The position numbers and the translations under genes were made by a program. Positions 8,744 to 15,976 of a stretch of DNA of 64,000 nt are shown in pieces. The stretch spans positions 33,703 through 97,702 of the forward strand of contig NZ_LGCN01000221.1 of assembly GCF_001279005.1 (NCBI RefSeq), written 5' to 3'. The notes under the pieces are model-generated. The model was not told the origin of the DNA. It saw only the letters and a program-made list of their open reading frames with translations, and searched no databases. Source of the stretch: Streptomyces caelestis. Lineage in GTDB: Bacteria; Actinomycetota; Actinomycetes; Streptomycetales; Streptomycetaceae. The number at the start of each line of letters is the position of its first letter. The stretch's first letter is position 1.

Positions 8744-9784
8744 ATGACGAACCAGCCGTACGGGGCGTACGACCCGTACCAGGACCCGCAGCGGGCCCAG
8801 GGCGTGTGGCCGGGGCAGCAGCAGGCGTACGAGGACCCGTACGCGGACCAGCAGTACACGCAGCAGTGGCAGGGGCAGACGTGGGAGACGCAGACGCAGC
8901 CGCCGGTGGCCGCGGCGTACGCCCCGGTCCCTCCCGACCCCGACCCCGCTCCCGTTCCCGACCCCGCTCCCACGCCTGCCCCGGCGGCCCCGGCCGCCGA
9001 CGGGGCCGGGCCCGCGTACGGGCCGGCCACGCTGGGCGGGAACGCGCGGGTCACGGACGCGCAGCGGGCGCGGGCCGAGGGACGGTCGCCGATCATCGAG
9101 CCCGGGATGCAGCCGGCGGCGCTCACCGCGCTGCTGGGGCTGCTGCTGGCCGGTGGGGCGGCGCTGGGGACGTACGCGCTGCTGGTGCCGTTGGTGGTGC
9201 TCCAGGGGCTCACTGCGGCGGGCTGGTTCCGGCTGAACGGGATGTGGCCGGCGCGGCAGGGGATCGCGCTGGGGTTCCTCGGCGCGCTGGCCGCGGACGC
9301 GGCGCTGCTGCTGTCCGACCGGTCGCCGGCGGCGATCCTGGGGACGCTGGGCGTGTGGGTGCTGCTGACGCTGGTGCTGCAGCTGCGGTCGCACGCGGAT
9401 CCCGACGAGCGGATGTACGGCCTGATGGCGACGGTCGTGGCGGCGGCGCTGGCGATCGCGGCGGGCGGGTACCTGGCGGCGGACGCCTCCGCGGTGACCG
9501 TGGGCGCGGTCGCCGTGGCGGCGGGGGTGGCGGCGCGTGCGCTGCCGCTGCCGACACCGGTGTCCGTGGTGGTCGCGGTGGCGGCCGCGGCGGGTGCGGG
9601 GTTCGTGGCCGACGGGCCGGCGGGAGCGCTGCTGGGGGCGGGCGCGGCGGTGTGCGCGCTGATCGGCCACCGGGCGGCGAGCTACGACTACCCGTCCCGC
9701 TTCGTCCACTTCACGGCGGGCGTGGCCCTGCCCCTGGCCGCGGCGGCCCCCGCGGTCCACGTCCTGGCCCGCGTGCTCTCCTGA
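8744..9784 (+). CDS. Multi-pass membrane protein with Tyr/Gln-rich N-terminus
   Basis: Protein of 346 residues with no recognised enzymatic motif. Residues 1-75 are rich in Tyr, Gln, Asp and Pro (NQPYGAYDPYQDPQ), followed by alternating Pro-Asp and Pro-Ala. From about residue 125 there are roughly eight to nine hydrophobic segments (for example ALTALLGLLLAGGAALGTYALL and LGVWVLLTLVLQL), so the C-terminal two-thirds is membrane-embedded. ATG 8744 follows the sulfur-carrier stop by 3 nt with AGGAGGG just upstream, so the two are probably co-transcribed. The function is unknown. Confidence 0.8.
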   Translation: MTNQPYGAYDPYQDPQRAQGVWPGQQQAYEDPYADQQYTQQWQGQTWETQTQPPVAAAYAPVPPDPDPAPVPDPAPTPAPAAPAADGAGPAYGPATLGGNARVTDAQRARAEGRSPIIEPGMQPAALTALLGLLLAGGAALGTYALLVPLVVLQGLTAAGWFRLNGMWPARQGIALGFLGALAADAALLLSDRSPAAILGTLGVWVLLTLVLQLRSHADPDERMYGLMATVVAAALAIAAGGYLAADASAVTVGAVAVAAGVAARALPLPTPVSVVVAVAAAAGAGFVADGPAGALLGAGAAVCALIGHRAASYDYPSRFVHFTAGVALPLAAAAPAVHVLARVLS

Positions 9785-9922
9785 CGGCCGCGGGGGCGGA
9801 CCCCTGTCACAAGTGATCGACAATCCCCCGCCCCCCGCCCTCCCCGGCACTAACCTCGCGCAGGGACGGCCGCCCGGTCGTCGACGAACGCCGTCGTCAC
9901 ACGCCCGGTGGGGGAAGACCGC

Positions 9923-10663
9923 ATGCGCGCACTGCGAATACTGCTCGTCGTCACGGTGGTACTCGCCGCCGTCCTCGTCGTCGTCGACCGCGTGGCCGTC
10001 CACATCGCCGAGGGCGAGGCGGCCGACCGTCTGAAGGCGGCCGAGGACCTGGCGCGCACCCCCGACGTGTCGATCGACGGCTTCCCGTTCCTCACCCAGC
10101 TCGCCGACGGCACCCTCGACGAGGTGCGGGTGGGCATCGAGGACTACGAGGCCGGCACCGGCGACGGCGCCCGGACGATCCGGATCGCCGACCTGAGCGC
10201 GGACCTGCGCGGCGTCGACTTCTCCACCGACTTCGGCTCCGCCGTCGCCGCCGAGGCCACCGGCACGGCCACCGTCGCCTACGGCGAGCTGCTGAAGGCC
10301 GCCGCGTCCGAGTCCGGCCGGGTGGGCCCCGGCGTCACCGCCCGGGTCGTCGGGCTGTCCGACGGCGGCAACGGGAAGATCAAGGTCGCGGTGGAGGCCG
10401 CCGTGCTGGGCGTCGAGCTGCCCGAGCCGGTCTCCGTGCTCAGCTCCGTGACGGTCGTGGACGGCGACACCGTGCGGGTGGAGGCCGACGCGGTGCCGGA
10501 GTTCGGCGGGGTCGAGATCATCGAGTCCGCCGTGCGGCGGATCACCGACTTCGAGCAGGGGATCGACGGACTGCCGGGCGGCATCCGGCTGGACGAGGTC
10601 CGGGCCGCGGGGAACGGGGTGGAGATCACGGTGAAGGGTTCCGACGTCCGCCTGGTCGGGTGA
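9923..10663 (+). CDS. LmeA-like DUF2993 protein
   Basis: Exported or membrane-anchored protein of 246 residues. A hydrophobic segment at about 5-25 acts as signal/anchor, followed by a DUF2993 domain with the typical stretch DVSIDGFPFLTQLADGTLDEVRV and the later KGSDVRLVG end. In Mycobacterium the family member LmeA is a periplasmic lipid-binding protein needed for lipomannan elongation; the streptomycete role is not established. ATG 9923 is preferred over the in-frame GTG 9908 because GGGGGA lies about 8 nt before it. A TAACCT box at 9852-9857 could be its -10 element. It precedes the cysA leader region, as in mycobacteria, where the same genes cluster next to glnR. Confidence 0.85.
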   Translation: MRALRILLVVTVVLAAVLVVVDRVAVHIAEGEAADRLKAAEDLARTPDVSIDGFPFLTQLADGTLDEVRVGIEDYEAGTGDGARTIRIADLSADLRGVDFSTDFGSAVAAEATGTATVAYGELLKAAASESGRVGPGVTARVVGLSDGGNGKIKVAVEAAVLGVELPEPVSVLSSVTVVDGDTVRVEADAVPEFGGVEIIESAVRRITDFEQGIDGLPGGIRLDEVRAAGNGVEITVKGSDVRLVG

Positions 10664-10824
10664 GGGACGGCGCGGGCGAGAGGCCTGTCCGAGAAGTGAG
10701 ACGGGCGTGTCCGCAGGGTAAATCCGACCGCGGCCGTCCGGGCGGCCGGGACGGGGGAGGGGCGGTTCCCGACGGCATGTGTCCCGTATGGCGGACGATC
10801 GCGTCTCAGCATGCGACACCCCGG

Positions 10825-10853
10825 TGACACGCGTGCCCGTCCGTCCTTACGAT
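10825..10853 (+). promoter_or_regulatory. Promoter of the cysA leader transcript
   Basis: TGACAC (10825-10830) and TACGAT (10848-10853) are separated by 17 nt. The ATG of the leader peptide is 7 nt after the -10 box, so the transcript should be leaderless. Confidence 0.6.
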
Positions 10854-10860
10854 CGGACCC

Positions 10861-10968
10861 ATGCGGTGTCAGACGAGCGTCCTCCGGCCGAGGGGACAGG
10901 CGGATCTCACGAAGCGGCGGGCAGTGGACCTGTGCCGTGTCGCCGCCATGCTCTGTCGCACCTTCTGA
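10861..10968 (+). CDS. Cys-containing leader peptide upstream of cysA-sseC
   Basis: Open frame of 35 codons with Cys at residues 3, 25 and 32 and an Arg-rich core (LTKRRAVDLCRVAAMLCRTF at the C-terminus). It resembles the short putative leader peptides that streptomycete genomes carry ahead of sulfur-assimilation genes, with the pattern RRxVDLCRVAA. It has no ribosome site but a -10 box exactly 7 nt upstream, so it should be translated from a leaderless mRNA. A GC hairpin (10972-10991) starts 4 nt after its stop. Mycobacterial cysA2 is known to be preceded by a leaderless cysteine-rich uORF that attenuates the operon according to cysteine supply. The same role is inferred here. Confidence 0.72.
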   Translation: MRCQTSVLRPRGQADLTKRRAVDLCRVAAMLCRTF

Positions 10969-10971
10969 TGA

Positions 10972-10991
10972 GCGGACGCCCCGCCGTCCGC
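10972..10991 (+). promoter_or_regulatory. Hairpin after the leader peptide, possible attenuator
   Basis: Inverted repeat with 7-bp arms (GCGGACG / CGTCCGC) and a 6-nt loop, beginning 4 nt after the leader stop. A ribosome stalled on the Cys32 codon would lie close enough to affect its folding. There is no U-tract, so intrinsic termination is uncertain. Confidence 0.4.
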
Positions 10992-11097
10992 GTTCCCGCC
11001 CCGCCCCGCTGAGGGCATCCGTGCGCCGTCGCCGTCGAGGCCGCGCGCACCCTCTCACCCGCACGCCCCGCCGCACCTGCCCCGGAGGAGAAACAGC

Positions 11098-11943
11098 ATG
11101 AGCCGCAGCGACGTCCTGGTCGACGCCGACTGGGTCCAGGACCACCTGGACGACCCGACCGTCGTCATCGTCGAGGTGGACGAGGACACCACCGCCTACG
11201 AGAAGAACCACATCAAGAACGCCGTCCGGATCGACTGGACCAAGGACCTGCAGGACCCGGTCCGCCGCGACTTCGTCGACCAGGAGGGCTTCGAGAAGCT
11301 CCTGTCGGACAAGGGCATCGGCAACGACCACACGGTCGTCCTCTACGGCGGCAACAACAACTGGTTCGCCTCGTACGCCTACTGGTACTTCAAGCTGTAC
11401 GGCCACGAGAACGTCAGGCTCCTCGACGGCGGCCGCAAGAAGTGGGAGCTCGACGCCCGCGAGCTGGTCCCCGGCGACGAGGTGCCGGAGCGCCCGAAGA
11501 CCGCCTACAGGGCCAAGCCGCAGGACGCGTCCATCCGCGCCTTCCGCGACGACGTCGTGGCCGCCATCGGCAGCCAGAACCTGGTCGACGTGCGCTCGCC
11601 CGACGAGTTCTCCGGCAAGCTGCTGGCCCCGGCCCACCTGCCGCAGGAGCAGTCGCAGCGCCCGGGCCACGTTCCGACCGCCGCGAACATCCCGTGGTCG
11701 AAGAACGCCAACGACGACGGCACCTTCAAGTCCGACGACGAGCTCAAGGCGCTCTACGAGGCCGAGCAGGTCGACCTGTCCAAGGACACCATCGCCTACT
11801 GCCGCATCGGTGAGCGCTCCGCGCTGACCTGGTTCGTGCTGCACGAGCTGCTCGGCGTGGAGAACGTCAAGAACTACGACGGCTCCTGGACCGAGTACGG
11901 CTCCCTCGTCGGCGTGCCGATCGAGCTCGGCCCCGCCAAGTAA
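11098..11943 (+). CDS. cysA: Thiosulfate sulfurtransferase (rhodanese)
   Basis: Two-domain rhodanese of 281 residues that transfers sulfane sulfur from thiosulfate to an acceptor. The inactive N-terminal domain (DVLVDADWVQDHLDD, ending in LLDGG) is followed by the catalytic domain with the active-site Cys at about residue 235 in the loop CRIGERS. AGGAGAAAC provides the ribosome site. sseC follows 41 nt downstream. The gene sits behind a Cys-containing leader peptide, so its expression is probably tied to cysteine supply. Orthologous cysA2-sseC2 pairs occur next to thiX and lmeA in mycobacteria. Confidence 0.94.
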   Translation: MSRSDVLVDADWVQDHLDDPTVVIVEVDEDTTAYEKNHIKNAVRIDWTKDLQDPVRRDFVDQEGFEKLLSDKGIGNDHTVVLYGGNNNWFASYAYWYFKLYGHENVRLLDGGRKKWELDARELVPGDEVPERPKTAYRAKPQDASIRAFRDDVVAAIGSQNLVDVRSPDEFSGKLLAPAHLPQEQSQRPGHVPTAANIPWSKNANDDGTFKSDDELKALYEAEQVDLSKDTIAYCRIGERSALTWFVLHELLGVENVKNYDGSWTEYGSLVGVPIELGPAK

Positions 11944-11984
11944 CCCTCCCGACCGACCTCTCCAGACCACTTCAGGAGTACGAC

Positions 11985-12272
11985 ATGTGCGGTGCGAAGG
12001 CCGGCGGCCCGGACGCCTCGACGATCAAGCCCGGTGAGACCACCATCCAGGGCCAGGTGACCCGCGACGGGGAGCCGGTGACGGGCTACGTCCGTCTGCT
12101 GGACTCGACCGGCGAGTTCACCGCGGAGGTCCCGACCTCCGCCACCGGACAGTTCCGCTTCTACGCGGCGGAGGGCACCTGGACCGTCCGCGCCCTGGTG
12201 CCCGGCGGCACCGCCGACCGCACGGTCGTCGCCCAGCAGGGCGGCCTGGCCGAGGTCGCGATCGCGGTCTGA
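11985..12272 (+). CDS. sseC: SseC/DUF1416 protein
   Basis: Small protein of 95 residues with the DUF1416 pattern: MCGAKAGGPD at the start with a conserved Cys2, then a carboxypeptidase-regulatory-like beta-sandwich (TTIQGQVTRDGEPVTGYVRLLD, GQFRFYAAEGTWTVRAL). It always accompanies rhodanese CysA in actinobacteria, and a role in sulfur transfer is inferred from that. AGGAG lies 8 nt before the ATG. A strong terminator follows 14 nt after the stop. Confidence 0.9.
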   Translation: MCGAKAGGPDASTIKPGETTIQGQVTRDGEPVTGYVRLLDSTGEFTAEVPTSATGQFRFYAAEGTWTVRALVPGGTADRTVVAQQGGLAEVAIAV

Positions 12273-12285
12273 GGGCACGGGAACG

Positions 12286-12336
12286 GCCGGAGGGCCGCAC
12301 CCCACGGGTTGGACGCCCGGGGTGCGGCCCTCCGGC
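12286..12336 (+). terminator. Terminator after cysA-sseC
   Basis: Perfect 18-bp inverted repeat (arms 12286-12303 and 12319-12336, loop 15 nt) rich in G and C, immediately after the sseC stop. Like most streptomycete terminators it lacks a U-tract. Confidence 0.8.
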
Positions 12337-12359
12337 GCGTCCGGTCCTACGCTGGACGT

Positions 12360-12620
12360 ATGTACGCGCGCAGGCGGCACGTCTACTTCGCCATGATGGG
12401 CACCTGCATCGGGCTGTTCGTCCTGGCCTGGGGCGTGGTGCGGCTGTGGTCGGTGCCGGCGGCCGTGGGCATGTGCCTGGTGGCCATGGTCATCCCGCCG
12501 GTCGCCGCGATGGTCGCCAACCGGCGGGGGCCGGAGGACCGCTGGTGGGACGATCCGTCCGGCGATCCGGAGTCCGACGAGTGGTGGGACGAGCTGGACG
12601 GCAGGAAGCGGCCCCGGTAG
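12360..12620 (+). CDS. DUF3099-type small membrane protein
   Basis: Membrane protein of 86 residues with two hydrophobic helices (YFAMMGTCIGLFVLAWGVVRL and VPAAVGMCLVAMVIPPVAAMV). An acidic, Trp-rich C-terminal tail follows (EDRWWDDPSG, SDEWWDELDG). This layout matches the DUF3099 family of actinobacteria; its function is unknown. ATG 12360 is chosen because a TACGCT box (12348-12353) ends 6 nt before it, indicating a leaderless mRNA. It converges on the DsrE-like gene with 10 nt between the stops. Confidence 0.75.
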   Translation: MYARRRHVYFAMMGTCIGLFVLAWGVVRLWSVPAAVGMCLVAMVIPPVAAMVANRRGPEDRWWDDPSGDPESDEWWDELDGRKRPR

Positions 12621-12630
12621 GGCGGGCCGC

Positions 12631-12993
12631 TCAGTAGACGAGTGCCTGGACCCCGTCGGCCAGGGACTCCTGCACGAAGACCTGCGCGCCGGCGATGCGC
12701 ACGCCCTCGATGACGTCCTTCTCGGTGATGTCGCGGCGGGCCGCGCACTGGGTGCACAGGGTGATCCGGCCGGTGGCCAGGACCGAGTCCAGCAGGTCGG
12801 GCAGCGGGGCGGCGTGCGGCAGCTCGAACTCGGCCGCCCTGCCCGGCAGGGCGAACCACGCGGACTCGCCGGTGAGCCACAGGGAGACCTCGACCCCGCT
12901 GGCGGCGGCCACCGCCGCCACCGTGAACGCCTGCGAGCAGCGCTCGGGTGCGTCGGTTCCCGCGGTCACCTTGATCACAAGCTTCTTCGCCAT
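12631..12993 (-). CDS. DsrE/DsrF-like protein
   Basis: Protein of 120 residues with the DsrE-like Rossmann-type pattern: KLVIKVTAGTDAPERCSQAFTVA at the N-terminus, VEVSLWLTGESAWFA in the middle, and a cysteine pair in ITLCTQCAARR near residues 80-83. DsrE-family proteins often carry or bind persulfide sulfur, which would fit the sulfur genes next door, but this is inference. ATG 12993 has a TACGAT box (minus strand, 13000-13005) 6 nt upstream, so the mRNA is probably leaderless. Confidence 0.85.
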   Translation of the reverse strand: MAKKLVIKVTAGTDAPERCSQAFTVAAVAAASGVEVSLWLTGESAWFALPGRAAEFELPHAAPLPDLLDSVLATGRITLCTQCAARRDITEKDVIEGVRIAGAQVFVQESLADGVQALVY

Positions 12994-13188
12994 GCCCGAA
13001 TCGTAGACATGACCGCCGCGTCGGCGGGCCGGACGGCGTCCGCACCGTGGGCGTCGTGCTCGTCCGGAAGGGGCCGCGCCCGCCGTGCCGCGGGGAGGAC
13101 GCACCTCGCACGACGGGGCCTGGTCCCGGCCGCGTAAGCTGGGGCCCGGCCCCGTGCACACCACCGCACCCCGCTCAAGGAGCACCCC

Positions 13189-13287
13189 GTGGAACTCTTC
13201 TTCGAAATCCTGTTGGTCCTGGTTGCCGTCGGCGTCCTCGCCTTCGCCGGGCTGACCGTGAAGAAGCTGTACCAGGGCCAGCGCTGA
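13189..13287 (+). CDS. 32-residue single-span membrane protein
   Basis: Very short gene starting at GTG 13189 with AAGGAG at 13177-13182. The product (VELFFEILLVLVAVGVLAFAG, then TVKKLYQGQR) is one transmembrane helix with a basic cytoplasmic tail. A TAAGCT box at 13134-13139 could be its -10 element. The good ribosome site and the regular GC3 pattern support a real gene. It precedes the nitrobindin-like gene by 25 nt in the same direction. Confidence 0.65.
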   Translation: MELFFEILLVLVAVGVLAFAGLTVKKLYQGQR

Positions 13288-13312
13288 TCACCGACGCCAG
13301 GAAGTTCCGCTC

Positions 13313-13888
13313 ATGATCGAGATCCCGTCCGACCTGCACAAGGACCTCGTCCCGCTCGCCTTTCTGCTCGGCAACTGGGCCGGCGCCGGCGTGCACGACT
13401 TCCCCGGCGCCGAGAAGTGCAACTTCGGCCAGGAGGTCACCTTCACCCACGACGGCCGGGACTTCCTGGAGTACAGCTCCCACACCTGGGTGCTGGACGG
13501 CGACGGGAACAAGGTCCGCCCGCTGGAGTCGGAGCACGGCTTCTGGCGGATCGACGCGAGCCGCAAGGTCGAGGTGACGATGACCCGCGACGACGGCGTC
13601 ATCGAGATCTGGTACGGCGAGCTGGCCGACCAGAAGCCGCAGATCGACCTGGTCACGGACGCGGTGGCGCGCACCGCCGCCTCGCGGCCCTACACCGGCG
13701 GCAAGCGGCTGTACGGCTACGTCAAGAGCGACCTGATGTGGGTCGGCGAGAAGCAGACCCCCGAGGTCGAGCTGCGCCCCTACATGTCGGCGCACCTGAA
13801 GAAGGTCGTCACCCCGGAGGAGGTCGAGCGCTGGGCCAAGGCCCTGCCCGACGACATGCCGGACGACGGGATCGCCTTCTTCAAGTAG
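13313..13888 (+). CDS. Nitrobindin-like (FABP-fold, DUF1794) protein
   Basis: Beta-barrel protein of 191 residues. The N-terminal signature LLGNWAGAGVHDFPG is the GxWxGxG motif of this family. The C-terminal His in PYMSAHLKKV corresponds to the region that holds heme in nitrobindins. Family members bind ferric heme and react with NO or peroxynitrite; for this protein that is inference. Its mycobacterial counterpart sits in the same cysA2-sseC2 cluster, so the neighbourhood is old. Confidence 0.87.
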   Translation: MIEIPSDLHKDLVPLAFLLGNWAGAGVHDFPGAEKCNFGQEVTFTHDGRDFLEYSSHTWVLDGDGNKVRPLESEHGFWRIDASRKVEVTMTRDDGVIEIWYGELADQKPQIDLVTDAVARTAASRPYTGGKRLYGYVKSDLMWVGEKQTPEVELRPYMSAHLKKVVTPEEVERWAKALPDDMPDDGIAFFK

Positions 13889-13916
13889 GTCTTCTCCGGC
13901 GGGGCACGGGTCGCTC

Positions 13917-13922
13917 TAGACT
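13917..13922 (+). promoter_or_regulatory. -10 box for leaderless nur
   Basis: TAGACT ends 6 nt before the GTG start at 13929, so the transcript should begin at the start codon. Confidence 0.55.
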
Positions 13923-13928
13923 CGTGGT

Positions 13929-14366
13929 GTGGTGAGCACCGACTGGAAGAGCGACCTCAGGCAGCGCGGCTACCGGCTGACTCCGCAGCGGCAGCTGGTG
14001 CTCGAAGCCGTGGACACCCTCGAACACGCGACCCCCGACGACATCCTCGGCGAAGTGAGGAGGACGGCGTCGGGGGTCAACATTTCCACCGTGTACCGCA
14101 CGCTGGAGCTCCTCGAGGAGCTGGGGCTGGTCAGCCACGCCCACCTCGGGCACGGGGCGCCGACGTACCACCTCGCCGACCGGCACCACCACATCCACCT
14201 GGTCTGCCGGGACTGCACGAACGTGATCGAGGCCGACCTCTCGGTGGCCGCCGAGTTCACCGCCAAGCTGCGCGAACAGTTCGGTTTCGACACCGACATG
14301 AAGCACTTCGCGATCTTCGGCCGGTGCGAGGACTGCTCCCTGAAGGCTTCGAGCGCCGAGTCGTAG
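13929..14366 (+). CDS. nur: Nur, nickel-responsive Fur-family repressor
   Basis: Metal-dependent repressor of 145 residues. In S. coelicolor Nur controls nickel uptake and the switch between SodN and SodF. The winged helix occupies 1-80 (YRLTPQRQLVLEAV, NISTVYRTLELLEELG). All metal ligands known for Nur are present at the same positions: His33, 86, 88 and 90 of the nickel site, and His70, 72 and 126 of the second site. Two CxxC pairs (CRDC, CEDC) are also kept. The length equals that of the characterised protein. GTG 13929 is preceded by a TAGACT box. Confidence 0.95.
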   Translation: MVSTDWKSDLRQRGYRLTPQRQLVLEAVDTLEHATPDDILGEVRRTASGVNISTVYRTLELLEELGLVSHAHLGHGAPTYHLADRHHHIHLVCRDCTNVIEADLSVAAEFTAKLREQFGFDTDMKHFAIFGRCEDCSLKASSAES

Positions 14367-14375
14367 GCTTGGCGC

Positions 14376-15341
14376 ATGAAGAGCCCCCTGCTGACCCTGC
14401 CCGGCGCCGTCCCCGCCGAGGGCGTGGACGAAGGCGTGGCCGCCCACTACGGCGACCTGTTCCGTGAGCAGCGCGCCCTCGCCGAGGGCACCGGTTTCGT
14501 CGACCTGTCCCACCGCGGGGTCGTCACCGTGTCCGGCCCGGAGCGGCTGTCCTGGCTGCACCTGCTGCTCACCCAGCACGTCAGCGACCTGCCGCCGCAC
14601 CAGGCCACCGAGGCGCTGATACTCTCCGCCAACGGCCACATCGAGCACGCGCTCTACCTGGTCGACGACGGGGAGACGGTCTGGGCGCACGTCGAACCCG
14701 GGACCCGCCAGGCGCTGATCGCGTACCTGGAGTCGATGAAGTTCTTCTACCGGGTGGAGATCGCCGACCGCACCGCCGACATCGCGGTGGTGCACCTGCC
14801 GGCCGGTTCCATCGTGGAGGCGCCCGAAGGGGTCGCCGTCCGCGAGACGCCGTACGGGCGGGACCTGTTCCTGCCGCGCGGCGACCTGGAGTCGTACGCC
14901 CGGACGGCGGGGCCGGCCGCCGGGATCCTCGCGTACGAGGCGCTGCGGGTCGAGCAGCACCGGCCGCGGCTCGGCTTCGAGACCGACCACCGCACCATCC
15001 CGCACGAGCTGGGCTGGATCGGCACCGCCGTGCACCTGCAGAAGGGCTGCTACCGGGGGCAGGAGACGGTGGCCCGGGTGCAGAACCTGGGCAAGCCGCC
15101 GCGCCGGCTGGTCTTCCTGCACCTGGACGGCAGCGAGGTCCACCTGCCGGTGGCGGGGACCGGGATCCGGCTCGCGGACGACGGGCCGGACGGGCGGAGG
15201 ATCGGGTTCGTCACCACGTCCGTGCGCCACCACGAGCTGGGGCCGGTCGCGCTGGCGCTGGTGAAGCGGAACGTGCCGGTGGACGCGCGGCTGATCGCCG
15301 GGGACACGGCCGCCGCGCAGGAGACCGTCGTCGAGCCCTGA
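14376..15341 (+). CDS. ygfZ: YgfZ/GcvT-like folate-binding protein
   Basis: Protein of 321 residues of the CAF17/YgfZ family, which supports assembly or repair of certain iron-sulfur enzymes using tetrahydrofolate. The signature KGCYRGQETVAR near residue 224 contains the conserved Cys. The N-terminal half has the GcvT-like fold (FVDLSHRGVVTVSGPERLSWLH). ATG 14376 has a TAGGCT box (14364-14369) 6 nt upstream, so it is probably leaderless even though nur ends only 9 nt before. It converges with dtd. Confidence 0.9.
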   Translation: MKSPLLTLPGAVPAEGVDEGVAAHYGDLFREQRALAEGTGFVDLSHRGVVTVSGPERLSWLHLLLTQHVSDLPPHQATEALILSANGHIEHALYLVDDGETVWAHVEPGTRQALIAYLESMKFFYRVEIADRTADIAVVHLPAGSIVEAPEGVAVRETPYGRDLFLPRGDLESYARTAGPAAGILAYEALRVEQHRPRLGFETDHRTIPHELGWIGTAVHLQKGCYRGQETVARVQNLGKPPRRLVFLHLDGSEVHLPVAGTGIRLADDGPDGRRIGFVTTSVRHHELGPVALALVKRNVPVDARLIAGDTAAAQETVVEP

Positions 15342-15375
15342 GCCGTACGGCTCGGACCTCCAGGCCGTACGGCTC
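15341..15375. terminator. Repeated GCCGTACGGC palindrome between ygfZ and dtd
   Basis: Two copies of GCCGTACGGCTC (15342-15353 and 15364-15375) lie between the convergent stops. Each core is self-complementary and the two can pair with each other, so they may end both transcripts. Confidence 0.4.
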
Positions 15376-15799
15376 AGATCTCCAGCAGGACGGTGAACGG
15401 GCCGTCGTTGGTCAGCGACACGCTCATCCGCGCGCCGAAGCGGCCCGTCGCCACCGTCGCGCCCAGCGCGCGCAACCGCGTCACCACCTCGTCGACCAGC
15501 GGCTCGGCGAGGTCGCCGGGCGCGGCGGCGTTCCAGGTGGGGCGGCGGCCCTTGCGGGCGTCGCCGTACAGGGTGAACTGGCTGATCACCAGCAGCGGGG
15601 CGTCGACGTCGCTGCACGACTTCTCGTCCTGGAGCATCCGGACCGACCAGAGCTTGCGGGCGAGCTGCGCCGCCTTCTCCTCGGTGTCCTCGTGGGTGAC
15701 GCCCACGAGGACGCACAGCCCTTCGCCCTCGATCGCCCCCACCGTCTCGCCGTCCACGACCACGCTCGCGCCGTCGACCCTCTGCACCACTGCTCGCAT
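15374..15799 (-). CDS. dtd: D-aminoacyl-tRNA deacylase
   Basis: Enzyme of 141 residues that removes D-amino acids wrongly attached to tRNA. The two active-site segments of DTD are present: SQFTLYG near residue 74 and TNDGPFTV near 130. The N-terminus MRAVVQRV is typical of the family. A CATGAT box (minus strand, 15806-15811) ends 6 nt before the ATG, so a leaderless mRNA is likely. Confidence 0.95.
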   Translation of the reverse strand: MRAVVQRVDGASVVVDGETVGAIEGEGLCVLVGVTHEDTEEKAAQLARKLWSVRMLQDEKSCSDVDAPLLVISQFTLYGDARKGRRPTWNAAAPGDLAEPLVDEVVTRLRALGATVATGRFGARMSVSLTNDGPFTVLLEI

Positions 15800-15976
15800 A
15801 CGACCATCATGCCGGTCGGCGAACAGGCGGCCGACGGCGGCCCGCGGAGGACCCCGGCCGGGCTATTTTCACTCATTGACGCCCATCTGGGGCGGATCGG
15901 GGGCACTCGCTCACAATGTGGCCGCTCGGGGTGGCACGATGCTGGCACACGCCGGTCGAGGGGACGGTTGAGGCAC

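Noticed and set aside
10664..10824. Additional gene between lmeA-like and the cysA leader
   Set aside because: Only short frames with no ribosome site were seen. TGAGACG at 10698 and CGTCTCA at 10802 are inverted but too far apart to call an operator.
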